Numbered from the stretch's first letter, positions 44,463 to 57,550 are shown. The stretch: 64,000 bases of DNA from Collybia mongolica (GCA_013420905.1 JAAXNY010000005.1:3906001-3970000), one strand, 5' to 3'. Numbers and translations: made by a program. Notes: generated by a model not told the origin, from the letters alone.

Positions 44463-44634
44463 CCAAAGTTCCTGATCACCAGCATTACCAACCAGACTGC
44501 AAACGCAACACTGTGATTTGTGGCCTGGGAGGGAGACAAATAATTTGTTCTTGGGTGGGGCAAATTCATTTAATCTGAGGCGAGACCTTGGGGGAGAAAT
44601 TAGCTCATAATGAATATGAAGAAGAATATAATAT

Positions 44635-46271
44635 TTACAAAGATTCTACAACATCATTGTAGTCCAGAACTTTGCCACTGAATGGATGTGCAGGATTCAA
44701 GTGAATAAATTGAACAGTTACTCGGAGTCCACTGAGTGTAGTTTTTGAGAGTTGAACATCTTTGATTACTGCACGAGAACCCTTCATTGCATGTCCTGTT
44801 TTGATGACCAAAACCTCAAGCCCTATCCAGGGAACTTCCTCATGTCTAATTGGGACAGTTGGTACATTACTCAATGTTGGTGGTTGACTGTGGAGTATTA
44901 TCGGAGGGTCAACTACTTTCACCCAGTTCCTATGGACTTCAAGTGGCTGTTTAAAAGTAAATTACAACGTGACTGGCATAATATCTTGAGTTTTTACCTT
45001 GAGGGAGTTTGGACTGATGTAACTCTGCGGTCCTTGTGTTTCAAGACATTCGATAATGTAGACATATTCCTCTGTCACCTCAACTACCCATCCCTTTTCC
45101 CCTTGGAGAGCCCCACTGATTACTTCTGCAAAATGGCCATGAGTGATGTACTTCCACATATTGGACCACAGGACCATGTGTAAACCCTCCCCCATTTCTA
45201 GTTCCACCTCTGCCAAATCAATACCGACGGACTGGATGATACCCCTCTTAGAGGATTCCTTTATGACCACCTGTTTGCCTTCAAAAAATTGCCATTCTAA
45301 AGGGCATGGGAATCGCGCGCTTTTGATTTCAGGGTGAGGACAGCATAGAAACAAGTCCATCATCTTGCTTTGTAAGGAAATGGGGACACACAATACCGAA
45401 CCAAAGCCATAAGTTCTGCGTTCAAGGAAAAATTCAAATTTGCGACTGAAAGCAGCAAAATGGCCCATAGTTTTGCTGTCAATGATAGTGACTCTGGGGT
45501 GAGTTTTGATGATTCAGTCCCGTTTTTCATTGTCAAACAAACCCGGCTTGGAGCAGAGGGTACCTCGTTTCCTTTTCTTGGAGGAATCTCCATTTTGAAG
45601 GGGAGGGAGGCAAGGTAACAGCAGGACTTCCAGTTTTCCCCAATTCTCTACTGAGGAAACATATCCTACATCCCCTTTGTAGAGCCCCCTACAAATCGTG
45701 ACCCAACCTCCAGCAGAAGGGGTCTCTTCAGATTGCCTTAAATTCAACAGAGACACCCATTCCCCCAGCTTCACCCCCATAATACCATCCCGAGGGTGAA
45801 AATTTGAGGGTGATGATTTTAGAAGGGCTAAAAGGTTGGCATTCATTGTGCCCCCAATGTAGAACCAGCCATGTATGGAATCTCAACAAAATGCTGATCT
45901 GAGCCAATGTCGAGAGTCTGTATTATTGAGGAGAAAGGAAATGGCGTCTCTTTCCCTCCCCTCCTAGAATACATTGCATCAAGTCTCAGTCATAGTATCA
46001 GTAAGATGCAGGTACTGATGCTCACCACACAACGGACTCTCATTAATGGGCTGTCTTCGCCTGTTGGAAGTTGTTCCACATCCAGACCAGGGTGTCTTGA
46101 AAGGCCTTCATTGACTGGGGGTTGTTCCTCGTCTGGATCACAGGGTTTTGGCATGCCTTCATCAGAAAAGTATCTGTTTGCAAGGCGATAATAGTAGTCA
46201 TCTTCATCATTCTCTTCCATATTGCTGTCCTCGTCCAACTCCTCCTCACGACTTGCCCATGATTGTCTCAT
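44635..46271 (-). pseudogene. SPT5-like protein with three KOW motifs, transposon-borne
   Basis: Reading leftward: an acidic N-terminus (SWASREEELDEDSNMEENDE), then VKLGEWVSL with KOW 1 (GGWVTICRGLYKGDVGYV). Next comes a segment with FEFFLERRTYGFGS and a mixed middle with FPCPLEWQFFEG, then KOW 2 (EVISGALQGEKGWVVEVTEE). Intron 44947-44998 is GTAAAA..AACAG. KOW 3 (WIGLEVLVIKTGHAMKGSRA) follows, ending LDYNDVVESL. A single TGA at 45514-45516, where CGA is likely, breaks the long middle exon; otherwise the frame is intact. KOW domains of Spt5 bind RNA polymerase II and RNA. I recall similar KOW proteins scattered in basidiomycete genomes. Its job in an element is unknown. Confidence 0.7.
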
Positions 46272-46740
46272 TATCCCATGAATAAATTATCAAATTCATC
46301 ATTGTTGTTGAGAGGGCTGTTGGCAGAAGTTGATGGTCTTGGTGCACTGCCCAACTGCCTGTTGTCCTTGTTGACCTCATCGTCAATGAAGTCATCTGTA
46401 AAACGGGTTAGTGTTAACGTGCTTTGAATCTGAATGGGTAGATTGGCATACTGAGTCCCGGCTCCTCTCCAAAGAGATTGTCCTCCCCCTCATTGTCCAC
46501 CTGTGCTTCAAGGTCAATGAAGCAGTGTACCATGTTGCAGACATTGTCGGGCATGGTCTTGTCCTGCATACCAGTGATGTCCTTAGGTTTCCTGTAGGAT
46601 CATTATTAGCTTTTATTAATGTTCTTAATGAAGTCTTATAGTTTTGTATTGGAATTCAATTAACTACTACAAATTCTACTATACTAATTGTAATCTATCA
46701 AGAAAAAGTACTTACAACAAGGGGGAGGGGGCCAACGGGC

Positions 46741-47031
46741 GATGGTTGTGGTACGAGAGCAAGAGGGAAAGCGTGCGAAAGCAGGCTGCCAACACATGAT
46801 ACAGCTCGGAATGTTCAGCCGTCGGGCATCTTGGTCAATAAGGCCATGTGATCAAATCAGGCATCTCAGTCATATTACTCTTATACAATGTGACTCGGAT
46901 TTCTCAGGTAACGATTTAGCCATAAAGGCCCGATCCCCGAGATGCCCAACGGCTGAACATTCCAAGCCGTATCATGTGCTGGTAGCCTGCTTTTGCACGC
47001 TTTCCCCTTTGCTCCCGTACCACAACCATTG
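46741..47031. repeat. Foldback: 90-bp inverted repeat between divergent genes
   Basis: 46741-46830 (ggttgtggtacgagagcaag through gccgtcgggcatc) is mirrored at 46941-47031 with few mismatches, spacer about 110 bp. It sits between the KOW gene (minus) and the Tnp2 gene (plus). It could be a MITE, or a bidirectional control region. Confidence 0.85.
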
Positions 47032-47402
47032 CCCGCCGCAACTTCTGCCCAGCCTCCTGGCCCCTTCCCCAGCCTCCCTCCTCAGTATTTCGGTAAGTAA
47101 AAGACATTTTTTAGTATATAGTATATAGTAGTTCTATACAAATGTAGTCAGTATGTTATAAGTACTCAATATTGAATACAATATAAGATTTCGCAACCTG
47201 AGCTAAAAATAAAGAAGCTAATGGTCCATTGTAAATAGGTGAACTAGAACTGTTGCCGCAGGCACAACGTGCACAATGCCCCACGTTTCATAAGACTGAG
47301 GAGGTCATTGTGGCTTTCTAGGGGCCTTGAGACCTGGTGTGTACACATTTGCCTCATTTACATACCAACTTATATCTTTCACTCTCCAGGTGAACACACA
47401 TT

Positions 47403-49123
47403 ATGGGTGGTAAGACAGTGCTTTGTGCATGTGGCTGCGCCAAAAGGGTCAACTCCAGGACTGAGAGCCAGCACTTGAAAGGGAAAGGGCACTCTCACCT
47501 CACATCAAAAATCCTATCGCAGAACCGGTCTCTTATCCAGAGCCTCAACCAGGAAGATCAGCCCCAACAGAAAACATCGTCCTGTCCCCATCCCAAGCAT
47601 AAAGCTATTGGATCCACCCCCCACCCACAAGCCCAACTAGCAAAGAAACCGGCCCCTAGTTCTACAAAGGGCAACACCTCTTTCAGCTCTCAAAATAATG
47701 CAGAAGAAATTATTGATAATTTGATGGGTGAGGCAGGACCATCTGGATTTCATGACAGCTCTCCTGATCCACCATTGGCGCCATCCTTACCTCCATTGGA
47801 GGATTGCTCAAACAAATACGGCTTGTCCAACTTATGCCACTCTTCTCACATTGCAGGACATATCAATCAGCTCAGCCAGCAACGGTGGGGGCTTAATTCA
47901 ACACAACAATTTACTGTTGATGGGGATGATGGGGATAGCAACAACAACGAGATTGGATCTGGAGAAGACAAAGGCAATGACAATATGGGGGGGGACTTCG
48001 ACGGTTCCAACGAAGACTTTGGGGAAGACAGTGATGGATTTGAAACGCCAATTACGGAGGCAAGCCAGGCAGGAATCTCAGTATGGGATCTCCTTGGGGA
48101 GGGATTTATGTAGGAAGTCTCGCAATTAGGTATGTACATTGTTATCATTATGTGCATCATATTAACTAGTTTACAGACCAAATGCTAGATATGAGTGATA
48201 TGAAGCTCATCCAGTTCTTTGCCCTGAAAGTTCAAGATGGCCTAACAGATAGAATGTTCCAGAAAATCTGCTATATAACTTCAACAGAATCGCTGAAGAA
48301 TACACAGAAACATATTCAGTTTCTCTCTGGTTTTCAGCCCATACGCTATGACTGCTGTCGTTCATCTTGTGTCTGCTACACTGGCCCATATGAAGCCCTC
48401 AAACAATGCCCTAAATGTAATTCCGACCGCTATAAATCTGATGGGACAACACCCTATTCATATCTAGAGTATCTCCCTATTATTCCCTGACTCCATGCAA
48501 TGCTTGGAAATTTCTTGTATGCTCGAAAAATGCAGTATCAATCCAATCACAAACATGACCCAAGAAAAATGACAGATATCTTTGACGGCACCCATTATCA
48601 ACTACTCCAGAAGACATTCGTTACAATTGGTGACGAAGAACTTCCAGAGTGGTTTTTTTCTGATCCTCGTGATATTGCACTTGGGTTATCTACAGACGGC
48701 TTTGGTCCTTTCAAGTGCCGTACCAAGACAGCATGGCCTATAATCATGTTTAATTATAACCTCCCTCCTGAGGAACACTTTCTCAAGGATAACATAATTT
48801 GGCTAGGGACTATTCCAGGGCCCAAAAAGCCTGACAATGCAGATTCATTTTTTTGGCCTGTAGTTCAGGAGCTTCTGCAGCTCACAATTGGGGTTTCAGC
48901 CTTTGATGGAATCAGCAAAGAAATCTTCCTACTTCATGCTCACCTCATCATCATCTTTGGCAATATTCCTGCAATGTCAATGCTCATGCGCATGAAGGGC
49001 CACAATGCAATATATCCATGCCAAATGTGTACTATTTGGGGAGTTCGCATTCCCTTTTCACGAAAAACAACACACTACGTTCTATTGTGACGAAATGGCT
49101 TTCCAGACCCTCAACAACAATAT
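47403..49123 (+). pseudogene. CMC/Tnp2-type transposase, N-terminal part
   Basis: ATG at 47403: MGGKTVLCACGCAKRVNSRT is a small Cys-rich N-terminus, followed by a Ser/Pro linker and an acidic region with GISVWDLLGEGF. Intron about 48130-48177 (GTATGT..TTACAG). Next: KHIQFLSGFQPIRYDCCRSS, CYTGPYEALKQCPKC, then DIFDGTHYQLLQ, DIALGLSTDGFGPFK and AWPIIMFNYNLPPE. PGPKKPDNADSFFWPVVQEL follows, then IPAMSMLMRMKGHNAIYPCQ. This order matches my memory of basidiomycete transposases with the Tnp2 (Transposase_21) core. Stops: TAG 48111-48113 and TGA 48488-48490. The gene continues at 60697 after the LINE. Confidence 0.8.
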
Positions 49124-49439
49124 CATGCATCCACACTTCTTTTTTTTTTTTTAGGTTCAACATTTTATATACCAACTGTACATAATACATGTGCTGGTCA
49201 CTACAAGTAGTAATTGGGAAAGGGGGGAGAGGGGGGCAGGAGACAAAGCGCTGCAGGGCTAGGGTGCTCGCCTGACCGGGGTCGGACTAGCAAATGGAGC
49301 CAGAGCTCGTTGTACACAGGCCAGAAGGGCCAATCTACACCAGGGGGTGGGCCCCCTGCTGCGGCACTCCACAGCAGGTGGTGGCTTCAAGTCCACCGAT
49401 TATCCAGGTTCGCATGTTTGGGCAGGGAGCACCCTATAG

Positions 49440-49697
49440 CCGTCACTTAGAACACTGAGTACTGCCCCTAGCCTGTTTAGGACTAGGGAACATCGAACGC
49501 GAAAGCGCTTTCGTTCTCCAAGAGGAATTCAACCAGCCACACATAGCGCAGCTGGCAGCTGGGCTTGTCTTCCCATCCGTGTCGTGGACAGTTGAATAGG
49601 ACATGTTGTATGGTTTCCAAGGGAGCACCGCACCTACAGGAGACAGATTCTTCCTTGAAGAATCGCGATCGGAACGCCCCAATTGGAGCATGTCCGG
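49440..49697 (-). pseudogene. LINE C-terminal Cys motif region
   Basis: A minus-strand frame reads APIGAFRSRFFKEESVSCRC, then GAPLETIQHVLFNCPRHGWE, the C-terminal Cys/His region of Tad1-type ORF2. It continues the RNase H part at 50705 across the solo LTR. Confidence 0.75.
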
Positions 49698-50700
49698 TGA
49701 CAGTTACGAGTCCGTGCGAGATGTGAGAACTAAGTGCGTGTTCTTATCTCGCAGGTCCTCTCCTAGAAAGTGAGGGGTGTTTTCTGTATCAAAAGGAGGG
49801 AGAAGATATCAGTGCACAGTTCGGAGTGCGGAGAATTACCAAGGGGAGTGTGTAACACGCGCGAAGTAAGAGGTACGCTTAGTGACTAACAAACCAAACG
49901 AGTTGTGAGACTTCGACACTAAAAGACGCAAAGTGCGCAACGCGCAACTGAAATGCGGACTTAGAGGTTCGAGATTCTCCGCGCACAAAGTCGCGAGCTT
50001 AAGACGACAACGATTAAGGTGCTGCCCTGTAGTTTGCGAACGAAACGTATACAGGTGTGCGCGAACTTCGTGTCAATAAGTCGGAGCAGTTGTGAACTTG
50101 TTGAGTATGCACAGAAGCGTTTGAGAGCGAAGTTTAGATGTAGAGAGGAGGGGAAAGTGTACTGATTCTCTAGTAGTAAAGTACAGAGGTTTTTATACTA
50201 ACTACATGGAATCTAAATGGAGATGTAAGGTAAAATTTTCAAGTAGGAGAAAGGTGAGTCGAGATACAAACTACTAAATTAAGATAAACTCGCGCGACGG
50301 CGAACTAAGGAATACCTAAGAGATAAGGCGAGCGTGCCTAGAACGGAGATCACTAATTAACTGAATGCCGGGATGTCAATCCTTGATCAGAAACGGAGCA
50401 GGGTCGTTGAGACGGAAAGGACTTCCGCGACCGACTTGTGGAGTGGCGTTCCCGGGGTCCCCGAGACGGAACAGAGTTAAAGCGCGCGAAGTAGGTCAAG
50501 CCCGAAGATCCCGAAGTAAGAGAGAAGTTTGCGAAATAAGCGTGTATGAGAGTCGCGAAGTAAGATTGAGAATGAGAGATTGCGCGCGAAGTAAGCCGTG
50601 TGTAGATGCGCGCGAATGAGAGTAGGAAATGGGTATACTTGTGAGCGCAAAATACGATTGAACGAGGAATAACATGCCTAGCGCCAAGCTAGGCTTGTCA
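49698..50700. repeat. About 1-kb solo LTR-like insertion in the LINE
   Basis: Begins TGACAGTTACGAG and ends CTAGGCTTGTCA (TGACA..TGTCA), with CCGG on both sides (49694-49697, 50701-50704). Removing it restores the LINE frame ..ITGHAPIGAF. The interior has many gcgaagtaag motifs, as in the solo LTR at 24.8 kb. Class as LTR is inference. Confidence 0.65.
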
Positions 50701-50704
50701 CCGG

Positions 50705-51520
50705 TGATGCATCACACCAAGCGGGCAGTCAGAGCATGGCTGTGACCAGTCTTGCGCATCCACGGCCCATTGTTTACATGGGTCGGAGTGAGCGGGGTGT
50801 CCTTTTTCGCATAGAGCGTCAGGAAATTGGAGCCAATGTACTTCTTGGACTGGAAGAGAGACTTCCAGCCGTCAAGCATGCGTGTAACTGCTTCGCGTCA
50901 TGCAAAGTCAGCAGATATAACCGGCGCTCCACCTGCCTCAACACGAGTTGAGACGGCGCTGATGTGTGCCAGTTGGTGGTCTTCAATCTCCACACCACTT
51001 GTAATATGGTGGAGGTGAATCTTGTGGATGGCGCAGAGCTGCAGCCAAGGCAGCAGCACATCGCACACTTTGAGGGCTGATGCTTGACCTGAGTGGTGCG
51101 ACGCATCGAGGGAACACCTGAGGGCGTTGATGGAGTCGGAGAAGATATGGACATCATGGATGTCCTCTAGTCCAATGTCAGCTGCCTGTTGGGCGCCTTC
51201 CGCAATTGCTTGCAGCTCGGCGTCATCAGACGTAGATAGGCCAGTAGCAAACCAGTCCTCATATAAATCTCCATCATGCCAGACGTGGTACACTGCAACT
51301 GACTGCATGGGAGGAGGGGGGGTGGATGCATCAGTGATAATGCAGATGCTCCATGGGGAATGAGAGGCCTCATTGACAGCGCTCTTCAGCGATGTGGTGC
51401 GGTCTTTCATGAATTCCTCGTGGTGATCACTGCCCTTAGGTGGGGGGGTGACAATGTCGTAGACAATGCGACCAGGGAACAGGTCCTTGGGGCGCATGCC
51501 TGGTTGGTTGAGTGGGTGGA
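50705..51520 (-). pseudogene. LINE RNase H domain
   Basis: ICIITDASTPPPP (first Asp), DDAELQAIAEGAQQAADIG (Glu) and VHIFSDSINAL (Asp) form an RNase H1-type core, followed by LQLCAIHKIHLHHITSGVEI. One stop follows VISADFA. It would remove RNA from the cDNA hybrid. Confidence 0.85.
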
Positions 51521-52060
51521 CAGGGTCCAGATCCAGGGAAGAGAGGCCAAGGTTAGACCAGGCCTCTACGATGGGTGATACTAGTTTACCGAGCCTACAG
51601 CTTGGGTTGCGGGCATTGAGGGTCTCGACAGAGAATTTGTGGTTCCCATCGATGAGGCGTCAAAAGGCGTGTGAGGCCTGGAGCACACAGGAGCGGACAT
51701 GACTCCTTTCCACCAGCTTTCTGACATGGAGGTGGATAGGGGGTATGCCTGCGAGGGTCTCGCCAGCCCCGTTTGGGGATGTCTTGAAGGCGCCAGTGAT
51801 CCAAAGGCACGCTCGTCTTTGCATCTTCTGGAGGTTATCGAGAGGGCCTGCCATGTGGGCCCCTTCGTACATCCAAAGCCTGCTCCCATATGTAGCAATG
51901 GGAAGAACACAGGCTCGGTATAGCATTCGTTTGTGCTTGGGCCTAAGTCCGCACACCGAGTTGCCAAGGGAGAGCATAGCCTTTACAGAGGTGAGGGCTT
52001 TGTTCGTGTATCATTTGACGCGCTCTCTGAATGTGAGGGGATGGTCAAAGAAGAATCCAA
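51521..52060 (-). pseudogene. LINE RT thumb and connector
   Basis: GFFFDHPLTFRERV at the left of the R1 insertion, then MLSLGNSVCGLRPKHKRML, PIATYGSRLWMYEGAH and LQKMQRRACLWITGAFKTSP. These are the post-palm segments of Tad1-type RT; the preceding residues WRYLG lie at 59692 beyond R1. Confidence 0.88.
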
Positions 52061-53107
52061 TGAAAGGGGGCTCCTGGGCTATAAGTGCGCTGATGCTATG
52101 AAATGTAATCCCTTACACACACACACCAAACCTAACAATCAACACATGAACAGTAGGAATTGCCTGTTTTGAGTTCGGGTTCAAGTGCTTAGAAGCACTA
52201 AGCTTTGAATAGTACTAGCCAAAGCCCTTTCCAATGATCTCTCAACGGCTTTGATTTAGACAAAAGCTTCAACACAGGTTCAAAAACCTGCTAGGTATAT
52301 TTATAATATCTCTCGATCCAATAGACTGAGTACCAAGTGTACGTTCAATTATTAATGATCCCAAGCGGATCTATAAGTCCAGGCAACTTATCAAACAATA
52401 CAGTGCCAAGTGCACTAAGGCCAAGTGCCTAGTAATTCCAACGGACAATACGGTACTAAGTTCCAAGTGAACTAAGTTTCTTTAATTCTGTGGTTCTTCA
52501 ATCAATTCCAATCAAGACACGTTGAAGCAATCTGATCCTTAATTCGGGCACGCAATAGTGTTTTAACAAATGTGATTTGTATACTCTATAGTAGCACGAA
52601 GTGGGGGCAAGATTCCTTGCCTTAGCACTACTCATCTACAGTCTATTTATAGTGTACAAACTAAATATCATACGGAATTGTAAATTTTCCACGGAACCGC
52701 GCTCCTGCGTGCCAAGGATCTGTATTCAATGCTGATGTGTCCTCTACAACTTGGCGCACGCATCATGCGTGCCAATTATGCCGTTTACTGGTTACTTATC
52801 AAATATTGAAAGAGCTGGCTAAACTCTTATCAAGTCACGACCGCGCGCTTTGTTATTTAAAACAGCGCGGCACTGTCATTTACTCCTCCTGATTGTCCCG
52901 GTTGCTATTCACGGGGTCCTGTCGCTTCTGGTAGTTAACACCAAGTACCCCTGACTAGGATCGGGTTGTGCAAGTCCCGAATTTACAATTACTTCTCCTA
53001 TTAATGATGATCCCCGGACTAATGATATCATACTACAACGGTTACTTATGAACTAAGACACCAAGGTTGTAACTGGGCATGGTGAATAGGACTAATAATA
53101 GACCGTA

Positions 53108-53656
53108 TGTAAGGGCAACTCCGCCGGGTTACTGAGTTGCGCAGAGTCCGACGACGATTACCGAGTGACGGAGGTCGGGGTCGGGAATTCTAACTCGGGG
53201 CTGGTGGAGGGGATCCTAAGTTAATGTATTCACTTGTACGACATATGTACTACTCACCTGGTGGAGGGGATCCTAAGAGAATTCTCTAAGGGTCCTCCAG
53301 CCAGGTGTACAGGCTATATATGATGTTCCTACATTAACTACACGTTCCCGGGACGGTACGAGGGCACGCGTTGTTGGTAAAGGATCACGTGGGCGCGCCG
53401 TAGTGATCCCGACAAGCCGCGCCCGCGTCTGCGTTCGGAAACGTCTAACGAGAGTCGGTAAAGGGAGCGGGGTGGTAACGAGTGTGGTGTGAGTGAGTGG
53501 GTGAGTCGGGTTTGACTCGGGTTGTTGTCGGTAACGACTTGTCGGTAAAGTAGTCGGTGACTACAATCGGGAATGGGGAGCATTCCCAAATGTTCGTATG
53601 GTCGGGAATGTTGTCGGAAAATGGAAAACGGAGTCGGTAAGGGTGTTCCCCTTACA
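53108..53656 (-). repeat. gypsy-2 3' LTR
   Basis: TGTAAGGGCAACTCC .. GTTCCCCTTACA in plus orientation. The minus-strand purine tract (gaggggggg) lies just inside at about 53659-53671. Confidence 0.95.
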
Positions 53657-53667
53657 TTACCCCCCCT

Positions 53668-56600
53668 CTAGGATTGCGCGACCTCGCACAATGGTCGGAA
53701 AGGGATAGAATCAAATTGGGCACGCAGGAGTCGTCGGGGCGCTTGAGGATTTGCCCTGTGGAACTCGCTGACCAGTTCATCTGCATGAACGTTCTCGGCG
53801 GGTTCCCAGGAGTTGTGTTCGTACCCGTACCCCTTCCAGGATACTAGGTAGTACAACTTTCCTCTGCTCACCCGACTATCCCATATATCTCCCACTTTGT
53901 ATTCCTCCTCTCCGTCCACTAACATGGGCGGTGGAACGGTTGTCGGGCGTCTTCTGGGAATTGGGTCGGCGGGCGCGGGAAGTAGTTTCACCACATGGAA
54001 CACCGGATGGATGCGCGACATGGACCTTGGAAGTTTCAGTCGGTACGCGTGTGTACCTATCCACTCTGTGATCGGGTAAGGTCCTACATAGCGGTGGGCT
54101 AGTTTCCGCGTTGGCCGACTGATGGGAATGTCCGTTGAGTCTAGGTACATCAGATCACCGACCTGATATTCGGGCGTTGGTCGGTGTCGGCGGTTGTAGT
54201 ACCGCGTCATATCTTCCTTGGCCTTGGCTAGTGCTGATCGTGCCTCCTCTAGCGTGGATTCCATCCGTTGCGCGAATTCCCCGACCGTCTCTAGTCGGGC
54301 GGGTTCCGTCTGAGGTTCGAATCCCATGCGCGGGTGTCTGCCAGTGTCTAGGAAGAAGGGCGTGTGCTGTGTGGAGGCGTGAACATGGTTGTTGTACTGG
54401 AATTCGGCGAGCGGTAGGAGTTCGTTCCAGTTGTTCTGCCTCTCGCTTACGAACAGCCGCAGGTATTGCTCGAGTTCTTGGTTTACGCGCTCGGTTTGCC
54501 CGTCCGTTTGTGGGTGGTAGGCGGTGGACGACGTCAGTTTAATCCCAAGTAGTCGGTAAAGTTCTTGTGTGAACTCCGCTACGAATTGCGGTCCTCGGTC
54601 GGATACCACCGCGTTCGGTAGTCCATGGTGTTTCCAAACCTCCTTCAAGTACAGGCGGGCGGCTCCCAGTGTGGTAATGGTGGTGTGGGTGGGTATGAAG
54701 TGAGACCGCTTTGCCACCGACTCGACTACTACCATGACCGCGTCAAATCCTTCCGATTCGGGGAGTGCGCCGATGAAGTCCACGCTGATAGTCTCCCAGC
54801 GGGTGTAACTCTCCGATCGGTAATTGACGCTGTATCTTCATGCGAAGACATAGGTCGCACGTCCGACAGTACTGACCAATATACCGCGACATCTGAGGCC
54901 ACCAGTAGTTGCGGGACACCAATTCCAACGTTTTCCATCGTCCCGCGTGTCCCGCCACTCGAGTGTCATGGTGTTGTTCCACAATGCGTCGGCGGAGGTC
55001 TGCGAAGTTAGGAACGTAAATCCGACTGCGGAAATACAGTACCTCTTGTTCCTCCCGCCACTCTGCGCTGTGGACCGACTTGCCTTTTCCCTGTCGGAGT
55101 TTCTTCGCCGCCTCTGCTACCGAGTCCTCCAAATGTCTGCCTCGATTTCCGCGCCGAATGTCCTTCATCACGTCCTTTTCCTCACCTTCCGCCCTGATTC
55201 CTTCGAGTGCACGTATCGTGAACAGCTCGGGTTTGAGGAGGACAATGTCCTTATTGTCTTCCGCTCCATCCGAATGGTCAGCGCGTCGCGAGAGAGCGTC
55301 GGGTTTACCCATACTCCTTCCGGGTTTGTGATGTAAGGAGAAGTCGAAGCGGGAGAGGTACAGAGACCAGCGGGCTTGTCGGCGGTTGAGTTTCTGGGCT
55401 GACCGAAAGTATTCTAAATTCTTGTGGTCAGTCCATACCTCGAATGGGTGTCGGGCTCCTTCTAGGAAGTGTCTCCATTCCTCCAATGCCCGAATGATAG
55501 CCAACATCTCCTTGTCGTGGATCTCGTAGTTCCGCTCGACCGCATTGAGACTTTTGGACATGAAGGCCACCGGATGCCACTTCTCGTCTTCCCGACTGAG
55601 TTGGGACAATACCGCGCCAGTTGCAAAATCCGACGAGTCGGCCTCGATGCGGTAAGGGCGGTCATCGTCGGGGAACATCAATACCGGTCGGGATGCCACT
55701 CGTGCCTTCAACTCTTCAAACACCGCTTGTTCCGCCTCGCCCCACTTCCACGCCGCGTCCTTCCGCGTCAGGTCAAAGAGTGGTCGGGCGTGGTGGGAGA
55801 AACCCTCTATGAAGCGCCGGTAGAAGTTAGTAAATCCTAGGAACGATTGTACTTCCTTCTTGTTGGTTGGCGCTGGCCAGTCCACTATACCGCTGACCTT
55901 GACGGGGTCCATTTCCGTCTTTCCCGCTGAGATGATAAGTCCCAGGTACTCGATCCGCTCTTGTTCGAACTCGCATTTGTCAAGTTTGAGGAATAACTTG
56001 TGTTCCCGACAACGTTTGAGGACTTCCCGAGTGACCCGTTGATGTTCCGCTCGGGTTTTTGTGTAGATGAGGATATCGTCAATGTCCACGCAGACTACAC
56101 CGGCGGTGATGAGATCCTGAAAGATTTCGTTCATCATCGTTTGGAACGTAGCAGGTGAGTTCGTGAGTCCGAAGAACATTACCAGGGGTTCGAACAATCC
56201 TCGATTTGTTCGGAACGCCACCTTCCACTCGTCTCCTTCCTTAATCCGCACATTGTTGTAACCCCAGCGGACGTCCAGCTTGGTAAAGTACTTGGCCCCA
56301 CGCAGTTGGTTGATGAGCTCGGAAATCAGCAGAAGGGGGTATGCGTTCTTGATCGTCATTCCGTTCAGTACTCGGTAATCTTGAACGGGTCGGAGGGAGC
56401 CATCCTTCTTCTTGATGAAGAAGAATGGTGCGGCCATTGGGGATTTCGAGGGGCAGATGCGTCCCGCCGACAGGTTCTCCTCGAGGAACTTGTCCAACTC
56501 TTCCTGTTCCGTGACCGACAAGGGGTAGACCTTGCACGATCGGGATTTGGCTTTGGGAATGAGTTCAATGGCGTGGTCCCAAGACCGCTTGTCGGGAAGC

Positions 56601-57550
56601 GCGTCAAAGGATGTTTTCGAGAACACGTCCTCGAATTCGTGTACGTAGGCAGGCGCTGTCTCGTGAAACGACTTGGCGGGTTGGGAGTTTCGATGGAAGG
56701 CTTCCGCTAGCCTCTGGGATATGTTTGGGATTGCTCGACACATCTCTTCCGGTCCCTTTGTCTGCTTTTCCGCGTGGTTTGGGTCCCGTAGACTCACTGT
56801 AAAGATGCGGTCACCCTCTTCTAGGAGTTCGGAAAGCGGGTTTGGGTTTTCCGAGTTGGTATCTTCCTCTTCGTCGGTACCCGCGTTCGGGAAGAGTCCC
56901 GCTCGGCATGAATTGATTTGCGCTTCCATTTTCCGCTTCTCCCTAGTTTCCGCCTTGACTTCCTCAGTGCATACCCGACACTTGGCTGGACACCAACTGA
57001 GTTTCACCTCATTCGTTGTCCAGTCTATCTCCGGGTTGTGCTCCTTGAGCCAGGTGTAACCTAGGATGAGGTTGTGCGTCCCGAGGTGTGTGACCGCGAA
57101 GGTGGTTCGTTCCGAATGACCTTTGTAGCGTAGAACCAGTTCCGCTATTTCACTGATAGAGCCCGCTTTGTTCGGAGTCCCGTCAACATTGTATACCGCG
57201 ACTGACCGCTGTAATTTCCGAGTTGCAATCCGGTGTTTCTCAATGTAATCCTTGTGGATGAACATCCCCGTTGCGCCCGAGTCCACTAATCCTGTCACTC
57301 CGAACGTTTCTCCCGTGTCGGTAGTTTGGAGCTCTACCTTTAAGTCTAGCAATCTGGCCCCTGGGATCGCTGCGACTGTGTATTCCTTCGGAAGCCTGCG
57401 CTCCCAACGCGGAGTCCGCGTTTTCCGACTTGTCGGGTTTGAGGGTACGACTTCGGTAGTAGGTTCAGACGGCGGGGGGCAATCGTGTATTTCCTCCACG
57501 TCTAAACAATGGTATCTACTACCGCTCGTCAGCAGGGGCGTACTGTTCAC
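53668..57550 (-). pseudogene. pol: gypsy-2 pol with chromodomain, frameshifted
   Basis: Protease [39 protein letters not shown] to [13 protein letters not shown]. The catalytic box reads [10 protein letters not shown], with Asp (codon 56084-56086) where Tyr is expected before the Asp pair. RNase [19 protein letters not shown]. Integrase zinc finger has [11 protein letters not shown]; the core has [10 protein letters not shown] (Asp), VVSDRGPQFV (Asp) and TDGQTERVNQELEQY (Glu). C-terminal chromodomain: DIWDSRVSRGKLYYLVSWKG, HNSWEPAENVH. The frame changes near 54805 where about 16 nt seem lost between the zinc finger and core. Pol ends 12 bp from the 3' LTR, so there is no accessory ORF. Confidence 0.92.

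Noticed and set aside
49214..49450. Short frame next to the LINE poly(A) end
   Set aside because: It lies in the LINE 3' untranslated region and shows no domain.
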